Below, piece after piece: positions 52,939 to 64,000 of a stretch of DNA of 64,000 nt. Positions within the stretch are counted from its first letter, which is position 1; each line of letters begins with the position of its first letter. The notes under the pieces are model-generated. The model saw nothing but the letters and a program-made list of their open reading frames with translations, searched no databases and was not told where the DNA came from. A program made the translations under genes and the position numbers. The stretch is from Afipia sp. GTDB taxonomy: Bacteria; Pseudomonadota; Alphaproteobacteria; Rhizobiales; Xanthobacteraceae. The DNA is taken from positions 434,001-498,000 of the forward strand of contig JACQDM010000001.1 of NCBI GenBank assembly GCA_016201045.1, in the 5' to 3' direction.

Positions 52939-53002
52939 TGTTGAAAACTTGTGAAGTTGCTGTTGAAAACTTTTGAACAATCGGTGCACGACCTGTTGAA
53001 AA
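52939..53002 (+). repeat. three direct repeats TGTTGAAAA directly before prmA
   Basis: TGTTGAAAACTT occurs at 52939 and 52961, and its first nine bases again at 52994-53002, ending on the base before the prmA ATG. Intervals are 22 and 33 nt, two and three times 11, so the copies lie on one face of the helix. The stretch fills the whole 69-nt gap between the oxidoreductase stop and prmA and contains no ordinary Shine-Dalgarno sequence. Confidence 0.5.
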
Positions 53003-53896
53003 ATGAAGCCACCTAACACCACGCCCGCCATCCAAGCCACCTTTGCCGTGGGCGAAGAGCGCGTGGCGAACCGCATTGTGGATATCATCAGCGAGAATTA
53101 TCCCGCGCAGGATTTCGCGATTGCTGCGTTCGAAGCGCCGGGCGGGCGCTGGGACATCACCATGCACTTCGCGGAAAAGCCGGATGAAGCGGTTATCCGC
53201 GAACTGGTCGCGCAAGCGGCGGGAGCCACGGCAGCGAAGACCATCGTATTCAGCACAGTCGAGACGAAGGATTGGGTGAAGGCCAGCCTCGCCGATCTCG
53301 TCCCCGTCAAAGCCGGACCGTTCGTGGTGCATGGCCGTCACGATCGCGAGCTCATCCCGATCAATAAAATTTCAATCGAGATCGAAGCCGCGCTGGCATT
53401 CGGCACCGGCCATCACGGCACCACGCGCGGCTGTCTCACGCTGCTCGATCTTGTGCTACGCCGGCGCACGCCGAAGCGCGTTCTCGATCTCGGCACCGGA
53501 ACGGGCGTGCTCGCGATTGCGGCGGCGAAAAAACTTCGCCGGCCCATTCTTGCAACCGACATCGACCGGCAATCAGTGATTGTCGCGCGCGAGAACGCGA
53601 AGCTCAACAGCGTTGGAAATCTAGTACTGGCCGCGCACGCGACGGGCTTCCATTCGCCGGCTTTCAAAGCCAGCGGGCCGTTCGGACTCGTGCTTGCCAA
53701 CATTCTGGCCAAGCCGCTGCAGGCGTTGGCACCGGAGATGGCGCGTCAGCTTGCGCCGTCGGCATTTGTCATTTTGTCGGGATTGCTGCCGCCGCAGGCG
53801 AGCGCAGTCGTCGCGGCTTATAGCGGGTGCGGATTGAAGCTGGTCCGGCGCATCCAGATCGACGGCTGGACCAGCTTGCTGATGCAGAAACGCTGA
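53003..53896 (+). CDS. prmA: ribosomal protein L11 methyltransferase
   Basis: Methylates ribosomal protein L11 using S-adenosylmethionine. It has 297 residues. The N-terminal substrate-recognition domain (about 1-100) is followed by the Rossmann methyltransferase domain with FGTGHHGTTRGCL, VLDLGTGTGVLAIAAAK (near residue 162) and VLANILAKPL. The last of these is the position of the family's NPP/NIL-type loop. It starts right after a set of direct repeats rather than a clear ribosome-binding site. Confidence 0.93.
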   Translation: MKPPNTTPAIQATFAVGEERVANRIVDIISENYPAQDFAIAAFEAPGGRWDITMHFAEKPDEAVIRELVAQAAGATAAKTIVFSTVETKDWVKASLADLVPVKAGPFVVHGRHDRELIPINKISIEIEAALAFGTGHHGTTRGCLTLLDLVLRRRTPKRVLDLGTGTGVLAIAAAKKLRRPILATDIDRQSVIVARENAKLNSVGNLVLAAHATGFHSPAFKASGPFGLVLANILAKPLQALAPEMARQLAPSAFVILSGLLPPQASAVVAAYSGCGLKLVRRIQIDGWTSLLMQKR

Positions 53897-53905
53897 CGCG
53901 ACGAT

Positions 53906-54124
53906 CTAAAGGCCGCGCGTGCGGATCGGCTTGATATCGGCTTCAGTGAAGCTGAATTCGCCGCGCGATCTGCGCTTCGCTTTCGCCTCACGCGCCAGGC
54001 GATTGGCCGTCAACCGATCCAGCATCTGGACGATCACACCGCGCGGTTCTTTGATCGCGACGGCCTGCACCTGCGCCGTCCGCAACACCGGCGGCGAAAT
54101 CTTCTCAAACATAAAAGCTGGCAT
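53906..54124 (-). CDS. hypothetical small protein
   Basis: Encodes 72 residues, soluble in appearance, with a basic central region (RLAREAKAKRRSRGEF) and an ending in IKPIRTRGL. It is convergent with prmA, 9 nt apart. I do not recognise a family; the coding pattern on this strand and the conserved-looking composition support it as a real gene. The 214 nt between it and the aminopeptidase gene hold no identifiable feature. Confidence 0.55.
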   Translation of the reverse strand: MPAFMFEKISPPVLRTAQVQAVAIKEPRGVIVQMLDRLTANRLAREAKAKRRSRGEFSFTEADIKPIRTRGL

Positions 54125-54338
54125 GTCCTATTCCCCTCGTCGTTGAGTTGAAAAACACACCCCTCTGCATTTCCGGGAGGTCCTTAATTCCAAGCATTTT
54201 CGGTCGCAAAAGGTTCCTCAGCACAGCCTTCCCCATAGGCAAAGATGACTAAGCAGGGATCGTGCCAATCTCTTTTCGCGGGCCGCGCCCGCAGGCTCGC
54301 CGATTGCCGCCGCCGGGCGGCATCCCTATTGTCCGCCC

Positions 54339-56177
54339 ATGTTCGAGGCCCAATTCCAGACATTTGATGAGCCGGAAGACGGCGTGGCGCTGACCGCGCG
54401 GCTGTCCGCCTTTCGCGAGGAATTGCTGCGGCGGAAGTTGACCGGCTTCGTCGTTCCGCGCGCCGACAGCCAGCAAAACGAATATGTCGCGCCTTCCGAA
54501 GAGCGGCTGGCGTGGCTGACCGGGTTTACCGGATCGGCGGGAATGGCGGCCGTTCTGCCGCTCAAGGCCGCCGTTTTCGTCGACGGCCGCTACACGCTTC
54601 AGGCCGCAAAGCAGGTCGATATGGCAGCGTGGGAAGTCGCGTCGCTGATCGATCCGCCGCCGGAATCATGGCTCGCCGCAAACCTTAACAAGGGCGACCG
54701 CCTCGGATTTGATCCGTGGCTGCACACTTCAGCAGCAGCGGAAAAACTGGCGAAAGCCTGCAAGAGCACGGGCGCAGAACTCGTCGGCGTCGAGAGCAAT
54801 CCCATCGATTCGATCTGGACCGAGCGCCCTGCGCCGCCGCTCGGCCCCGTCGCGGTCCATGCCATGCAGTTGGCTGGCGAAAGCGAAGCCGACAAACTGA
54901 ACCGGATTCACGAGGAAATCGAGAAGCTCAAAATTGACGCGCAAGTGCTGTCCGATTCGCACGCCGTGGCGTGGACCTTCAACATTCGCGGGGCCGATGT
55001 CGCGCATACACCGCTGCCGCTGTCCTATGCGCTGATTCCGAGGGATGGCCGCCCGACCGTTTTCATCGACCATCGTAAACTGTCGAACAGCGCCCGCGAT
55101 CACCTCGAAAAAGTCGCGACTGTCGAAGAACCGGACGCGATGAAGCCTCATCTGGCGCGACTCGCGAAATCCGGCGCATCCATCGGATTGGACACCGCGA
55201 CCGCCGCCGACGCGCTCTCCCGCCTCATTACAGCCGAGGGCGGCAAGCCGGTTCGCGGCGCCGATCCGGTTGCGCTGCTGAAGGCCGTGAAGAACCCGAC
55301 GGAGATTTTGGGTACGCGCGCCGCGCATAAACGCGACGGCGCAGCACTCGCAAAATTCTTGGCGTGGATCGACCGCGAGGCGCAAGGCGGCACGCTGACC
55401 GAGATCGATGCGGTCGAGGCGCTCGAAAGTTTCCGCCGCGAAACTGGCGCGCTCAAGGACGTGTCGTTTCCGACCATCGCAGGTGCGGGACCGAACGGCG
55501 CTATCGTGCACTACCGCGTCACGCGCAAATCCAACCGACGCATCACCTCCGGCGATTTGCTGCTGATCGATTCCGGCGCGCAATACGAAGACGGCACGAC
55601 CGACGTCACACGCACGATTGCCATCGGCGAGCCAACGGACGAGATGCGCGACCGCTTCACCCGCGTATTGCGCGGGCACATCGCGATTGCGCGCGCCGTT
55701 TTTCCGGACGGGACGACCGGCGCGCAGATCGACACTTTGGCGCGGCAGTTTCTCTGGCACGCGGGCATCGACTTCGAGCACGGTACGGGACATGGCGTCG
55801 GCAGCTATCTTTCGGTGCACGAGGGCCCGGCGCGCATTTCCAAGCTCGGCACGACGCCGCTGAAACGCGGGATGATCCTGTCGAACGAGCCGGGCTATTA
55901 CAAAACAGGTGCGTTCGGTATCCGCATCGAGAATCTCGAACTCGTCGTCGAGGCCAAGATCGACGGCGCAGAGAAGCTGATGAATGCGTTCGAGACTTTG
56001 ACGCTTGCGCCGATCGATCGCCGCCTCGCCGATCCGAACCGTGTCAGCAAACAGGAACTGCGCTGGATCAACACCTATCATCGGCGGGTGCGCGACGAAA
56101 TCCGGCCGCTCGTCGATGAAGCAACCAAAGTGTGGCTCGACCGTGCAACGGAGCCGATGCATCACACAGACCGATAA
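54339..56177 (+). CDS. pepP: aminopeptidase P family metallopeptidase (M24B)
   Basis: Encodes 612 residues, the long three-domain form of X-prolyl aminopeptidase that removes an N-terminal residue before proline. Two creatinase-like N-terminal domains precede the pita-bread catalytic domain. The metal ligands are all visible: LLIDSGAQYEDGTTDVTRTI (two Asp), HGTGHGVGSYLSVHEGP (His), LSNEPGYY (Glu) and RIENLELV (Glu). The C-terminal extension after residue 530 is also typical of the long form. It starts the operon with the efflux gene that follows after 13 nt. Confidence 0.93.
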   Translation: MFEAQFQTFDEPEDGVALTARLSAFREELLRRKLTGFVVPRADSQQNEYVAPSEERLAWLTGFTGSAGMAAVLPLKAAVFVDGRYTLQAAKQVDMAAWEVASLIDPPPESWLAANLNKGDRLGFDPWLHTSAAAEKLAKACKSTGAELVGVESNPIDSIWTERPAPPLGPVAVHAMQLAGESEADKLNRIHEEIEKLKIDAQVLSDSHAVAWTFNIRGADVAHTPLPLSYALIPRDGRPTVFIDHRKLSNSARDHLEKVATVEEPDAMKPHLARLAKSGASIGLDTATAADALSRLITAEGGKPVRGADPVALLKAVKNPTEILGTRAAHKRDGAALAKFLAWIDREAQGGTLTEIDAVEALESFRRETGALKDVSFPTIAGAGPNGAIVHYRVTRKSNRRITSGDLLLIDSGAQYEDGTTDVTRTIAIGEPTDEMRDRFTRVLRGHIAIARAVFPDGTTGAQIDTLARQFLWHAGIDFEHGTGHGVGSYLSVHEGPARISKLGTTPLKRGMILSNEPGYYKTGAFGIRIENLELVVEAKIDGAEKLMNAFETLTLAPIDRRLADPNRVSKQELRWINTYHRRVRDEIRPLVDEATKVWLDRATEPMHHTDR

Positions 56178-56190
56178 GAGTCCGGACAAC

Positions 56191-57465
56191 GTGACCGACA
56201 ACGAAATCGCGGCCGCCCGCGCCGCGACGCCGACATCCTGGAAACTCCTGCTGCTGCTCGTGGCGATGAACGGCATTGCGCCGGTCTCGCTCTATATTCT
56301 CGTTCCCGCGCTGCCGCTGCTGGTCAAAACCTTCAATACCGACGTCTCAGCCGTCCAGCTCAACGTCTCGCTGTTCATGGTCGGGCTTGCAGCATCGCAG
56401 CTCGTCACGGGGCCGCTGTCGGACAAATTCGGCCGCCGGCCAGTTCTGCTGGGCGGGCTGATGCTGATGACGCTTGCGACGCTGTCCTGCATCTTCGCGC
56501 AAACACTGCCGCAGCTAATCGGCGCGCGATTCTTTCAGGCTGTCGGCGGCGGCACCGGCATGGTGATGGCGCGCGCGATCATCCGCGATCTTTATCCCCG
56601 CGAACGCGTCGGCGGCATGCTCAGTCTCGTCATCGGCGTGATGATGATCGCGCAGCTTTTGAGTCCGCTGATCGGCGGTCTTATCGAGAACAGCTTCGGC
56701 TGGCGTGCGATTTTCTACTTTATGGCAGCGACTGCGATTCTCGCCACGGCGAGCATCGCGCTCGGCCTTCCCGAGACGCGGCGCGTTGTTGAGAAGACGA
56801 GCGACAGCGGCTTCGTTGCCGACGTTCGTGCGCTGTCGGCTAATCCCGTTTTCATCGGGTATGTGCTGTGCCAGATGCTGGCCTCCGCGATCATCTTCAC
56901 CTTCGCAGGCGGCGGGCCTTACATCGTCGTCAACCAGATGGGCCGCTCCAGTGCCGAATACGGCCTTTGGTTCGCAACCTCCGGCGTCGCCTACATGCTT
57001 GGAAATTTCGTATCGGTGCGCCTCTCGCCGAAACTGGGGCTGGATCGCACGATCTGGCTCGGCCTGTCGCTGCAGATTCTCGGTTCGATCCTCAATCTGA
57101 TCTGGGGCTTCACCGGCCTGAACCAGCAACCCGAATGGCTGTTCGGCACCCACATGATTGTCATGTTCGGCAACGCGTTCGCAATGTCGAACGCTTCCGC
57201 GGGTGCGATCAGCATGCGGCCCCAGGCGGCAGGAACTGCATCCGGAGCGATGGGATTTCTGCAGATGGGATTCGGGTCGCTGTGTTCGCAGCTCGGCGCG
57301 TTTCTCGGCGGACAATTCGCAACGCCCTTGCCGCTCAACATCGCGATCCTGACGATCTCCGGTGCATGCGCCGCTGCGATCTATCTCTTGGTCCCACGCA
57401 GCAACAAATTCGTCAGTGAAGAAACGATGACCGAAGCCGAAGAACAAGACGCGAACCTGCTCTGA
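56191..57465 (+). CDS. Bcr/CflA-type multidrug efflux pump
   Basis: Encodes 424 residues from the GTG at 56191; the frame is open further upstream but overlaps the peptidase gene. Twelve membrane helices are evident, with the MFS loop motif GPLSDKFGRRPVLLGG after helix 2 and the DHA1 family's PALPLLVKTFN start. The Bcr/CflA group exports bicyclomycin, chloramphenicol and similar drugs; the substrate here is not determined. It is convergent with ligA with 1 nt between stops. Confidence 0.9.
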   Translation: MTDNEIAAARAATPTSWKLLLLLVAMNGIAPVSLYILVPALPLLVKTFNTDVSAVQLNVSLFMVGLAASQLVTGPLSDKFGRRPVLLGGLMLMTLATLSCIFAQTLPQLIGARFFQAVGGGTGMVMARAIIRDLYPRERVGGMLSLVIGVMMIAQLLSPLIGGLIENSFGWRAIFYFMAATAILATASIALGLPETRRVVEKTSDSGFVADVRALSANPVFIGYVLCQMLASAIIFTFAGGGPYIVVNQMGRSSAEYGLWFATSGVAYMLGNFVSVRLSPKLGLDRTIWLGLSLQILGSILNLIWGFTGLNQQPEWLFGTHMIVMFGNAFAMSNASAGAISMRPQAAGTASGAMGFLQMGFGSLCSQLGAFLGGQFATPLPLNIAILTISGACAAAIYLLVPRSNKFVSEETMTEAEEQDANLL

Positions 57466-57466
57466 A

Positions 57467-59629
<2,163 letters not shown>

Positions 59630-61303
59630 TTAGGCCGTGGCGGCGCGCAGCAGGCGCTCCGCCGCCGCACGCGCTTCTGCCGTGATTTCCGCGCCGGCAA
59701 GCATGCGCGCGATTTCCTCGCGGCGATGATCGTTCGCCAGCGTCGCCACGCTCGTGGCCACGCGCTTGCCCTTGTCGAGCGCATCTTTCGAGATCAGCAG
59801 GTGCTGGTCCGCGCGCGCGGCCACCTGCGGCGCATGCGTCACCGCCATCACCTGAACCTTCTCGGCCAGACGCGCGAGCCGCGCGCCGATGGCATCGGCG
59901 ACGGCGCCACCGACGCCGGTGTCGATTTCATCGAACACCAATGTCGGCGCGGAGCCGCGATCCGACAACACGACCTTCAGCGCCAGCAGAAATCGCGACA
60001 GTTCGCCGCCCGACGCGACTTTCATCAGCGGACCGGGTTTTGTGCCGGGATTGGTCTGCACCCAGAATTCAACGCGATCGATACCCTGCGGGCCGGGCGA
60101 GGCCGGATCGCTCGCAACCTGCGTGGAGAATTGCGCGCGCTCCAGTTTCAACGGAGCCAGTTCGGAATTGACGGCCTTGTTGAGTTTTTCGGCGGCCTTG
60201 CTGCGCGCCGCCGACAGCTTCTGCGCGGCGGCATCGAAATCCTTGTCGGCCGCGAGCGCGGCCTTCTCCAGCACCTTCAACTTTTCGGCGCCCGCATCGA
60301 TCAGCGCAACATCGGCGGCAAATTTCAGCGCAAGCGCATTCAACGCATCGACCGGCGTGGAGAATTTGCGCGAAGCCGCGCGCAGCGCGAACAGCCGTTC
60401 CTCGATGCGCTCCAGTTCAAGCGGGTCGAAGTCGGCGGCAACGAGCGCCGTATTGAGATGCTGGTCTGCTTCTTCGAGCGCATTGATCGCCAGGTCCATC
60501 GCTTTCACGGCAGACTCAATCAATTGCGGAGCAGTGGACGCGCGGCGCTCCAGCCGGCGCACGGCAGCGGACAGTGAAGCCACCGGAGACGACGGGCCGC
60601 CGACGGCGGACTGCGCCTCGCGCAAGTCTTCCGCGATCTTCTCACCCTGCATCATCACCGCGCGGCGTTCGGCCAGCGACGTTTCCTCGCCGTCGAGCGG
60701 ATTGAGCCTGGTCAGTTCCTCGGATGCATGACGAAGATAATCGGCCTCGCGTGCGGCGCGCTCCATGCCGGCGCGATGCTCTTCAAGCGCAGCGCGCGCA
60801 GTGCGCCGCGCGTCCCATAATTTCTCGACGGCCGTGACATCCTTCTCAAGCCCCGCGAAAGCATCGAGCAGCCGGCGATGGGTCGCGGCATCGACCAGCG
60901 CGCGCTCGTCGTGCTGGCCGTGAATCTCCACCAGCGACGAGCCGACAGCCTTCAGCGTCTGTACGCTGATCGCCTGATCGTTGAGGAATGCACGAGTCTT
61001 GCCGTCAGCCATCTGCACGCGACGCAGAATCATCTCGCCACCGTCGTCGAGGCCGTTCTCGCGTAGAATGTCCGTCGCCGGATGGCCCTTCGGGACATCG
61101 AACACGGCGGTCACCTGCCCCTGCTCCGCGCCATGACGCACGAGACCCGCGTCGCCGCGCCCGCCGAGCGCCAGCGCGAAAGCATCGAGCAGAATGGATT
61201 TTCCCGCGCCGGTTTCGCCGGTGAGGACTGCCAGACCTTTGAGGAAATCGATGTCGAGCCGCTCGATCAGGACGATGTCACGGATCGAAAGACGAGCGAG
61301 CAT
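59630..61303 (-). CDS. recN: DNA repair protein RecN
   Basis: An SMC-like ATPase that helps repair double-strand breaks. It has 557 residues. The N-terminal Walker A is VLTGETGAGKSILLDAF (near residue 31), the middle is a coiled coil of alternating charged helices, and the C-terminal part has the ABC-type signature SGGELSRFLLALK and Walker B LVFDEIDTGVGG. It lies 12 nt past the bamD stop and so is probably on its transcript. Confidence 0.96.
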   Translation of the reverse strand: MLARLSIRDIVLIERLDIDFLKGLAVLTGETGAGKSILLDAFALALGGRGDAGLVRHGAEQGQVTAVFDVPKGHPATDILRENGLDDGGEMILRRVQMADGKTRAFLNDQAISVQTLKAVGSSLVEIHGQHDERALVDAATHRRLLDAFAGLEKDVTAVEKLWDARRTARAALEEHRAGMERAAREADYLRHASEELTRLNPLDGEETSLAERRAVMMQGEKIAEDLREAQSAVGGPSSPVASLSAAVRRLERRASTAPQLIESAVKAMDLAINALEEADQHLNTALVAADFDPLELERIEERLFALRAASRKFSTPVDALNALALKFAADVALIDAGAEKLKVLEKAALAADKDFDAAAQKLSAARSKAAEKLNKAVNSELAPLKLERAQFSTQVASDPASPGPQGIDRVEFWVQTNPGTKPGPLMKVASGGELSRFLLALKVVLSDRGSAPTLVFDEIDTGVGGAVADAIGARLARLAEKVQVMAVTHAPQVAARADQHLLISKDALDKGKRVATSVATLANDHRREEIARMLAGAEITAEARAAAERLLRAATA

Positions 61304-61315
61304 TTGAAACAGATC

Positions 61316-62191
61316 CTAACCGAGGCCCATCCTCTTGAAAGCCTTGCTGATGTAAGAATTCTTGTTCTCACTCGGCTCGACTCCGCCCGACTTTACAAGA
61401 TTGTAGGCGTCTTTGTACCAGCGGCTGTCCGGAAAATTCAGACCGAGAACCGCGGCGGCGGTCTGCGCTTCGCCGACGATGCCGATCGCCATATAGGCTT
61501 CGGTCAGGCGCGCCAGCGCCTCTTCGACATGACGCGTGGTCTGATACTGCGTGACAACCACCTTGAAGCGATTGATGGCTGCCGTGTAGTCGCGCTTTTC
61601 CATGTAGTAGCGGCCGACAGTCATTTCCTTGCCGGCCAGCTGATCGCGCGCGGCTTCGATCTTCTTCTTGGCAGAGGTCGCGTATTCCGACGTCGGATAT
61701 TTGCGGATGACTTCTTCCAGCGCGGCGATGGCCTTTTCCGTTCGGCCCTGGTCGCGTGAGACGTCCGGGATCTGGTCGAAATTGGAGACCGCGATCAAAT
61801 ACTGCGCGTAAGCGGCGTCCGGACTGCCGGGATGCAGAGCGATATAGCGATTGGCGGACGAAATGCATTCGTCGTAGTCGCCGCCCTGATAAGCGGCATA
61901 GGCCGACATTAGCAGCGACTTGCGCGCCCAGTCGGAATAGGGATGCTGACGATCGACTTCCTCGAATTTCTTGGCGGCTTCCTTCGGATCGCCCTTCTTG
62001 TTCATCAGGTACAGGCCCTGATTGTAGAGCTTGTCCGCCGGCTCATCGACGTAGACTTCGTCCTTGGAGAACAGCTTGTCGTAGAGCGCGCCAGCACCGC
62101 AGCCGCCCAGCATCGGCGACAGCAGCATCAACGCCAGCGCCATGCGCAGGCGGCCGCCACGATCGGACAATTTACGCGGTTCGAGCGACAT
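61316..62191 (-). CDS. bamD: outer-membrane assembly lipoprotein BamD
   Basis: Encodes 291 residues from the ATG at 62191 (the frame extends to 62218). It is a lipoprotein: the hydrophobic segment ends in the lipobox LGGC near residue 31. The rest is a series of TPR helices, with YNQGLYLMNKKGDPKEAAKKFEEV and YPTSEYATSAKKKIEAARDQL among them. It is part of the BAM complex that inserts beta-barrel proteins in the outer membrane. About 230 nt upstream is the lpxC stop. Confidence 0.95.
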   Translation of the reverse strand: MSLEPRKLSDRGGRLRMALALMLLSPMLGGCGAGALYDKLFSKDEVYVDEPADKLYNQGLYLMNKKGDPKEAAKKFEEVDRQHPYSDWARKSLLMSAYAAYQGGDYDECISSANRYIALHPGSPDAAYAQYLIAVSNFDQIPDVSRDQGRTEKAIAALEEVIRKYPTSEYATSAKKKIEAARDQLAGKEMTVGRYYMEKRDYTAAINRFKVVVTQYQTTRHVEEALARLTEAYMAIGIVGEAQTAAAVLGLNFPDSRWYKDAYNLVKSGGVEPSENKNSYISKAFKRMGLG

Positions 62192-62419
62192 GAATTCTGG
62201 CCGACCTGAGTGATGCACCGACGCGAGGATATGGTTTGCGGGTTTAAGGGTTGCTACGGGCCCGAAACCGACGCCCGTTTTCAGCGGTCCCGCAGCGATT
62301 ATCTAGCCGAAAACAGTATCTGAACCAACCGGATAGGCAGACATTTCGCCCGCATTAAGGCGGGTTGCCACACTTCAAGATTCGCTTGGTTAAGACCTCT
62401 CAGCAGCCAAAAGCGGCGC

Positions 62420-63385
62420 TTAGGACACGTCCGGCGCGAAAGTCGCCGCGGCAAGGCCGCCGGTGACATCGGCATGGCCGCGCGCACGGCGTTTGGCGAC
62501 GGGCACGAGAACCGGCTCAACCGCTTCGACGATCCGCCAGGCATGGCGGTCGGCGAGGAGTGCAGTGAGAACGGCATGGTTGAGCTTGTGGCCACCGCGA
62601 ACCGACTTGTAGAGGCCGAGCAGCGGCAGACCCGCGAGCGCAAGATCGCCCACCACGTCGAGAACCTTGTGACGCACGCACTCGTCGGCGTAGCGAAGAC
62701 CCTCGGCGTTGAGCACGCGGGTCTCGTCGAACACGACCGAATTCTCGAACGACGCGCCGAGCGCGTAACCCTCGCTCCACAGCTTGGCGACATCGCTCAT
62801 CAGGCCGAAGGTGCGGGCGCGGCAGATATCGCGGCGGAAGCTGTCCGCATTCATGTCGAAATTATAAGCCTGACGGCCGATCTGCGAATTGGCGAAATCG
62901 ATTTCGATTTCGGCGCGGAAACCATTGTGCGGGCGGATTTCGCCGAAGGAATTTCCGATCGAAACCTGAACTGTCTTGAGCACTTCGATGTAGCGGCGCG
63001 GTGCGCTCTGCTGCACGAGGCCGACGCTGTCGATAGCGGCAACGAAGGGAGCGGCGCTGCCGTCCATGATCGGCACTTCGGGGCCGTCGACTTCGATGGT
63101 GGCGTTGTCGACGCCCATGCCGCGCAGAGCGGCGAGCACATGTTCGGCGGTGGAAACGCAGGGGCCTTCCTTATCGCCGAGCACAGTCGCGAAGTCGGTG
63201 GCGATGACGGAGGTCGCGGCAGCCTGAACCTCACGGTCGGCGCCTTCGAGGCCTGTACGGATGAAAACGAAGCCGGTGTTGATATCGGCGGGAGCAAGGG
63301 TCAGAGAGACAGGCGATCCGGAATGGACGCCGACGCCGGTCACGGTGACTGGCGCGCGTAGCGTGGTTTGGCGACCGGATTTCAT
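62420..63385 (-). CDS. lpxC: UDP-3-O-acyl-N-acetylglucosamine deacetylase
   Basis: Carries out the first committed step of lipid A synthesis. It has 321 residues from the ATG at 63385; a GTG 6 nt earlier is the alternative. The start SGRQTTLRAPVTVTGVGVHSG is typical, as are AEHVLAALRGMGVDNATIEVDGPEVP split over the usual helix and strand (zinc-binding His), HKVLDVVGDLAL and GGHKLNHAVL (catalytic His and Asp region). The C-terminus after residue 280 is Ala/Arg-rich and probably disordered. Confidence 0.97.
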   Translation of the reverse strand: MKSGRQTTLRAPVTVTGVGVHSGSPVSLTLAPADINTGFVFIRTGLEGADREVQAAATSVIATDFATVLGDKEGPCVSTAEHVLAALRGMGVDNATIEVDGPEVPIMDGSAAPFVAAIDSVGLVQQSAPRRYIEVLKTVQVSIGNSFGEIRPHNGFRAEIEIDFANSQIGRQAYNFDMNADSFRRDICRARTFGLMSDVAKLWSEGYALGASFENSVVFDETRVLNAEGLRYADECVRHKVLDVVGDLALAGLPLLGLYKSVRGGHKLNHAVLTALLADRHAWRIVEAVEPVLVPVAKRRARGHADVTGGLAAATFAPDVS

Positions 63386-63647
63386 ACCCACTTGCCCACT
63401 GACTTAACGATCCGAGGCCGAAACGCTCAAAGATCGTCCCCCAACGTGGCTGGGACCTTAGTCACTGCACCCGAAAGCGCCACTCACGCTTGTTTACCGA
63501 TTGTTACCCCATTGCCGCCGCAATCGCGCCGCCGGTTCGGCCCATTCCGTATCCCAGAGCCGCTATCCTCCGGCAATATCGGAAGAAAAATATCTCATTA
63601 TTGTCAGTGGCTTATCGGAACAGAATTTAATCCGCTGTCGCGCCAGC
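63386..63647. other. intergenic region between ftsZ and lpxC
   Basis: No gene is seen in this stretch. On the minus strand a weak promoter-like pair, TTGAGC and TTAAGT with 17 nt between, lies close to the lpxC start, so lpxC may have its own promoter after the ftsZ terminator. Confidence 0.4.
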
Positions 63648-63680
63648 AAAAAGCCCCGGTCGATCTGACCGGGGCCTTTT
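63648..63680 (-). terminator. ftsZ terminator
   Basis: On the minus strand AAAGGCCCCGGTC and GACCGGGGC pair around a 5-nt loop with one bulged base and run into TTTTTGCTGG. It lies 24 nt past the ftsZ stop. A matching A-run on the other strand may make it bidirectional. Confidence 0.75.
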
Positions 63681-63703
63681 GATTTCACCGATTGTAACAG
63701 ACC

Positions 63704-64000
63704 TCAGTTGGCCTGCCGCCGCAGAAAGGCGGGGATATCCAGATGGTCGTCCGAACCCTGGGAAGGCACGGGAGCCGTCCGGCCGTGAGAATCGAGTCCC
63801 TGAGGCGCTGGGCGGCGACCGTACTCCGACACCGGCTCTCCGCCGAACTCCGGCGGAATCGGCTTGAGCGGCTTACGGGCGGGCAGCGGAGGCATCGCGG
63901 ACATTTCGGGTGCCGAAGTGCGCCCCGAGACCGGGGCTTCGCTGTCCTCGTCGCGGCGGCCGAGGCCGACATTGGCAAGGCGCTGGAGCAGCGAGGTGCG
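63704..64000 (-). CDS. ftsZ: cell division protein FtsZ, C-terminal part (runs off the right edge)
   Basis: The final 98 residues are present; the GTPase domain lies beyond the window. The frame is open from 64000, reading SLLQRLANVGLGRRDED, through a Pro/Ser/Gly-rich linker, to the conserved ending DIPAFLRRQAN. That ending is the FtsZ C-terminal peptide that binds FtsA and other partners. The long, low-complexity linker is typical of alphaproteobacteria. The first in-frame ATGs in the window (63910, 63904) are internal, not the true start. Confidence 0.93.
   Translation of the reverse strand, partial: RTSLLQRLANVGLGRRDEDSEAPVSGRTSAPEMSAMPPLPARKPLKPIPPEFGGEPVSEYGRRPAPQGLDSHGRTAPVPSQGSDDHLDIPAFLRRQAN

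Overview
This 64 kb window is a chromosomal segment of an alphaproteobacterium. The evidence is a circularly permuted two-piece tmRNA gene with tag ANDNYAPVAQAA, an alpha-type SspB next to it, the order ligA-recN-bamD-lpxC-ftsZ, the order thyA-folA-hflK-hflC-DUF2065-degP, and dense high-G+C coding. The overall flavour fits the Rhizobiales, most likely the Bradyrhizobium/Rhodopseudomonas/Afipia group, but the genus is inference. I see no rRNA genes, complete insertion sequences or CRISPR arrays.

Positions 1-3075 are the end of an integrated element. They are visibly AT-richer than the rest and hold unrecognised small genes, a MerR/excisionase-like helix-turn-helix gene and a complete tyrosine recombinase. 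The recombinase runs into the 3' end of a tRNA-Lys(CTT) gene on the opposite strand, which is the expected att site. The rest of the element lies to the left of the window.

Positions 3.3-9.2 kb hold an LTxxQ-type periplasmic protein, a complete TRAP transporter (dctP, dctQ, dctM) and leuA, preceded by a Leu-codon leader. Positions 9.3-17.3 kb carry surface and stress functions: an SGNH/MBOAT O-acylation pair, a PPK2-family kinase, an OpuC-type ABC transporter whose permease is fused to its binding domain, and an LTA-synthase-like sulfatase. Positions 17.5-22.7 kb return to branched-chain amino acids with ilvC, a LysE exporter, an EamA permease, ilvH and ilvI. ilvI has a textbook leader peptide (Leu-Leu-Ile-Val-Val) and attenuator terminator.

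Positions 22.8-31.7 kb hold a small protein resembling styrene-oxide isomerase/hydroxylaminobenzene mutase, miaA, serB, degP, the hflKC membrane-protease regulators, folA, thyA and an orphan tricarboxylate-type binding protein. Positions 31.7-36.6 kb hold split chrA halves, ssrA (tmRNA), sspB, fumC, a DUF4169 gene and two paralogous ribbon-helix-helix genes. Positions 36.6-47 kb hold a giant AsmA protein, a GlcD-like FAD oxidase, a thioesterase, a DUF1328 protein, a UvrD/PcrA helicase and an ABC-2 exporter.

Positions 47-54 kb contain two tandem glycine-zipper genes with matching terminators (one with an in-frame TAG near its end), an L,D-transpeptidase, a membrane protein fused to a spermidine-synthase-like domain, a CrtI-like oxidoreductase and prmA. 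Positions 54-64 kb hold a large aminopeptidase P, a Bcr/CflA efflux pump, ligA, recN, bamD, lpxC and the C-terminal part of ftsZ, which runs off the right edge.

Most of the window is ordinary core genome. The parts most worth a second look are the tRNA-Lys island end, the two amino-acid attenuators, the tmRNA/SspB pairing, the SOI-like haem-site protein, the paired ribbon-helix-helix genes, the duplicated glycine-zipper/terminator units, and the helically phased repeats before prmA.
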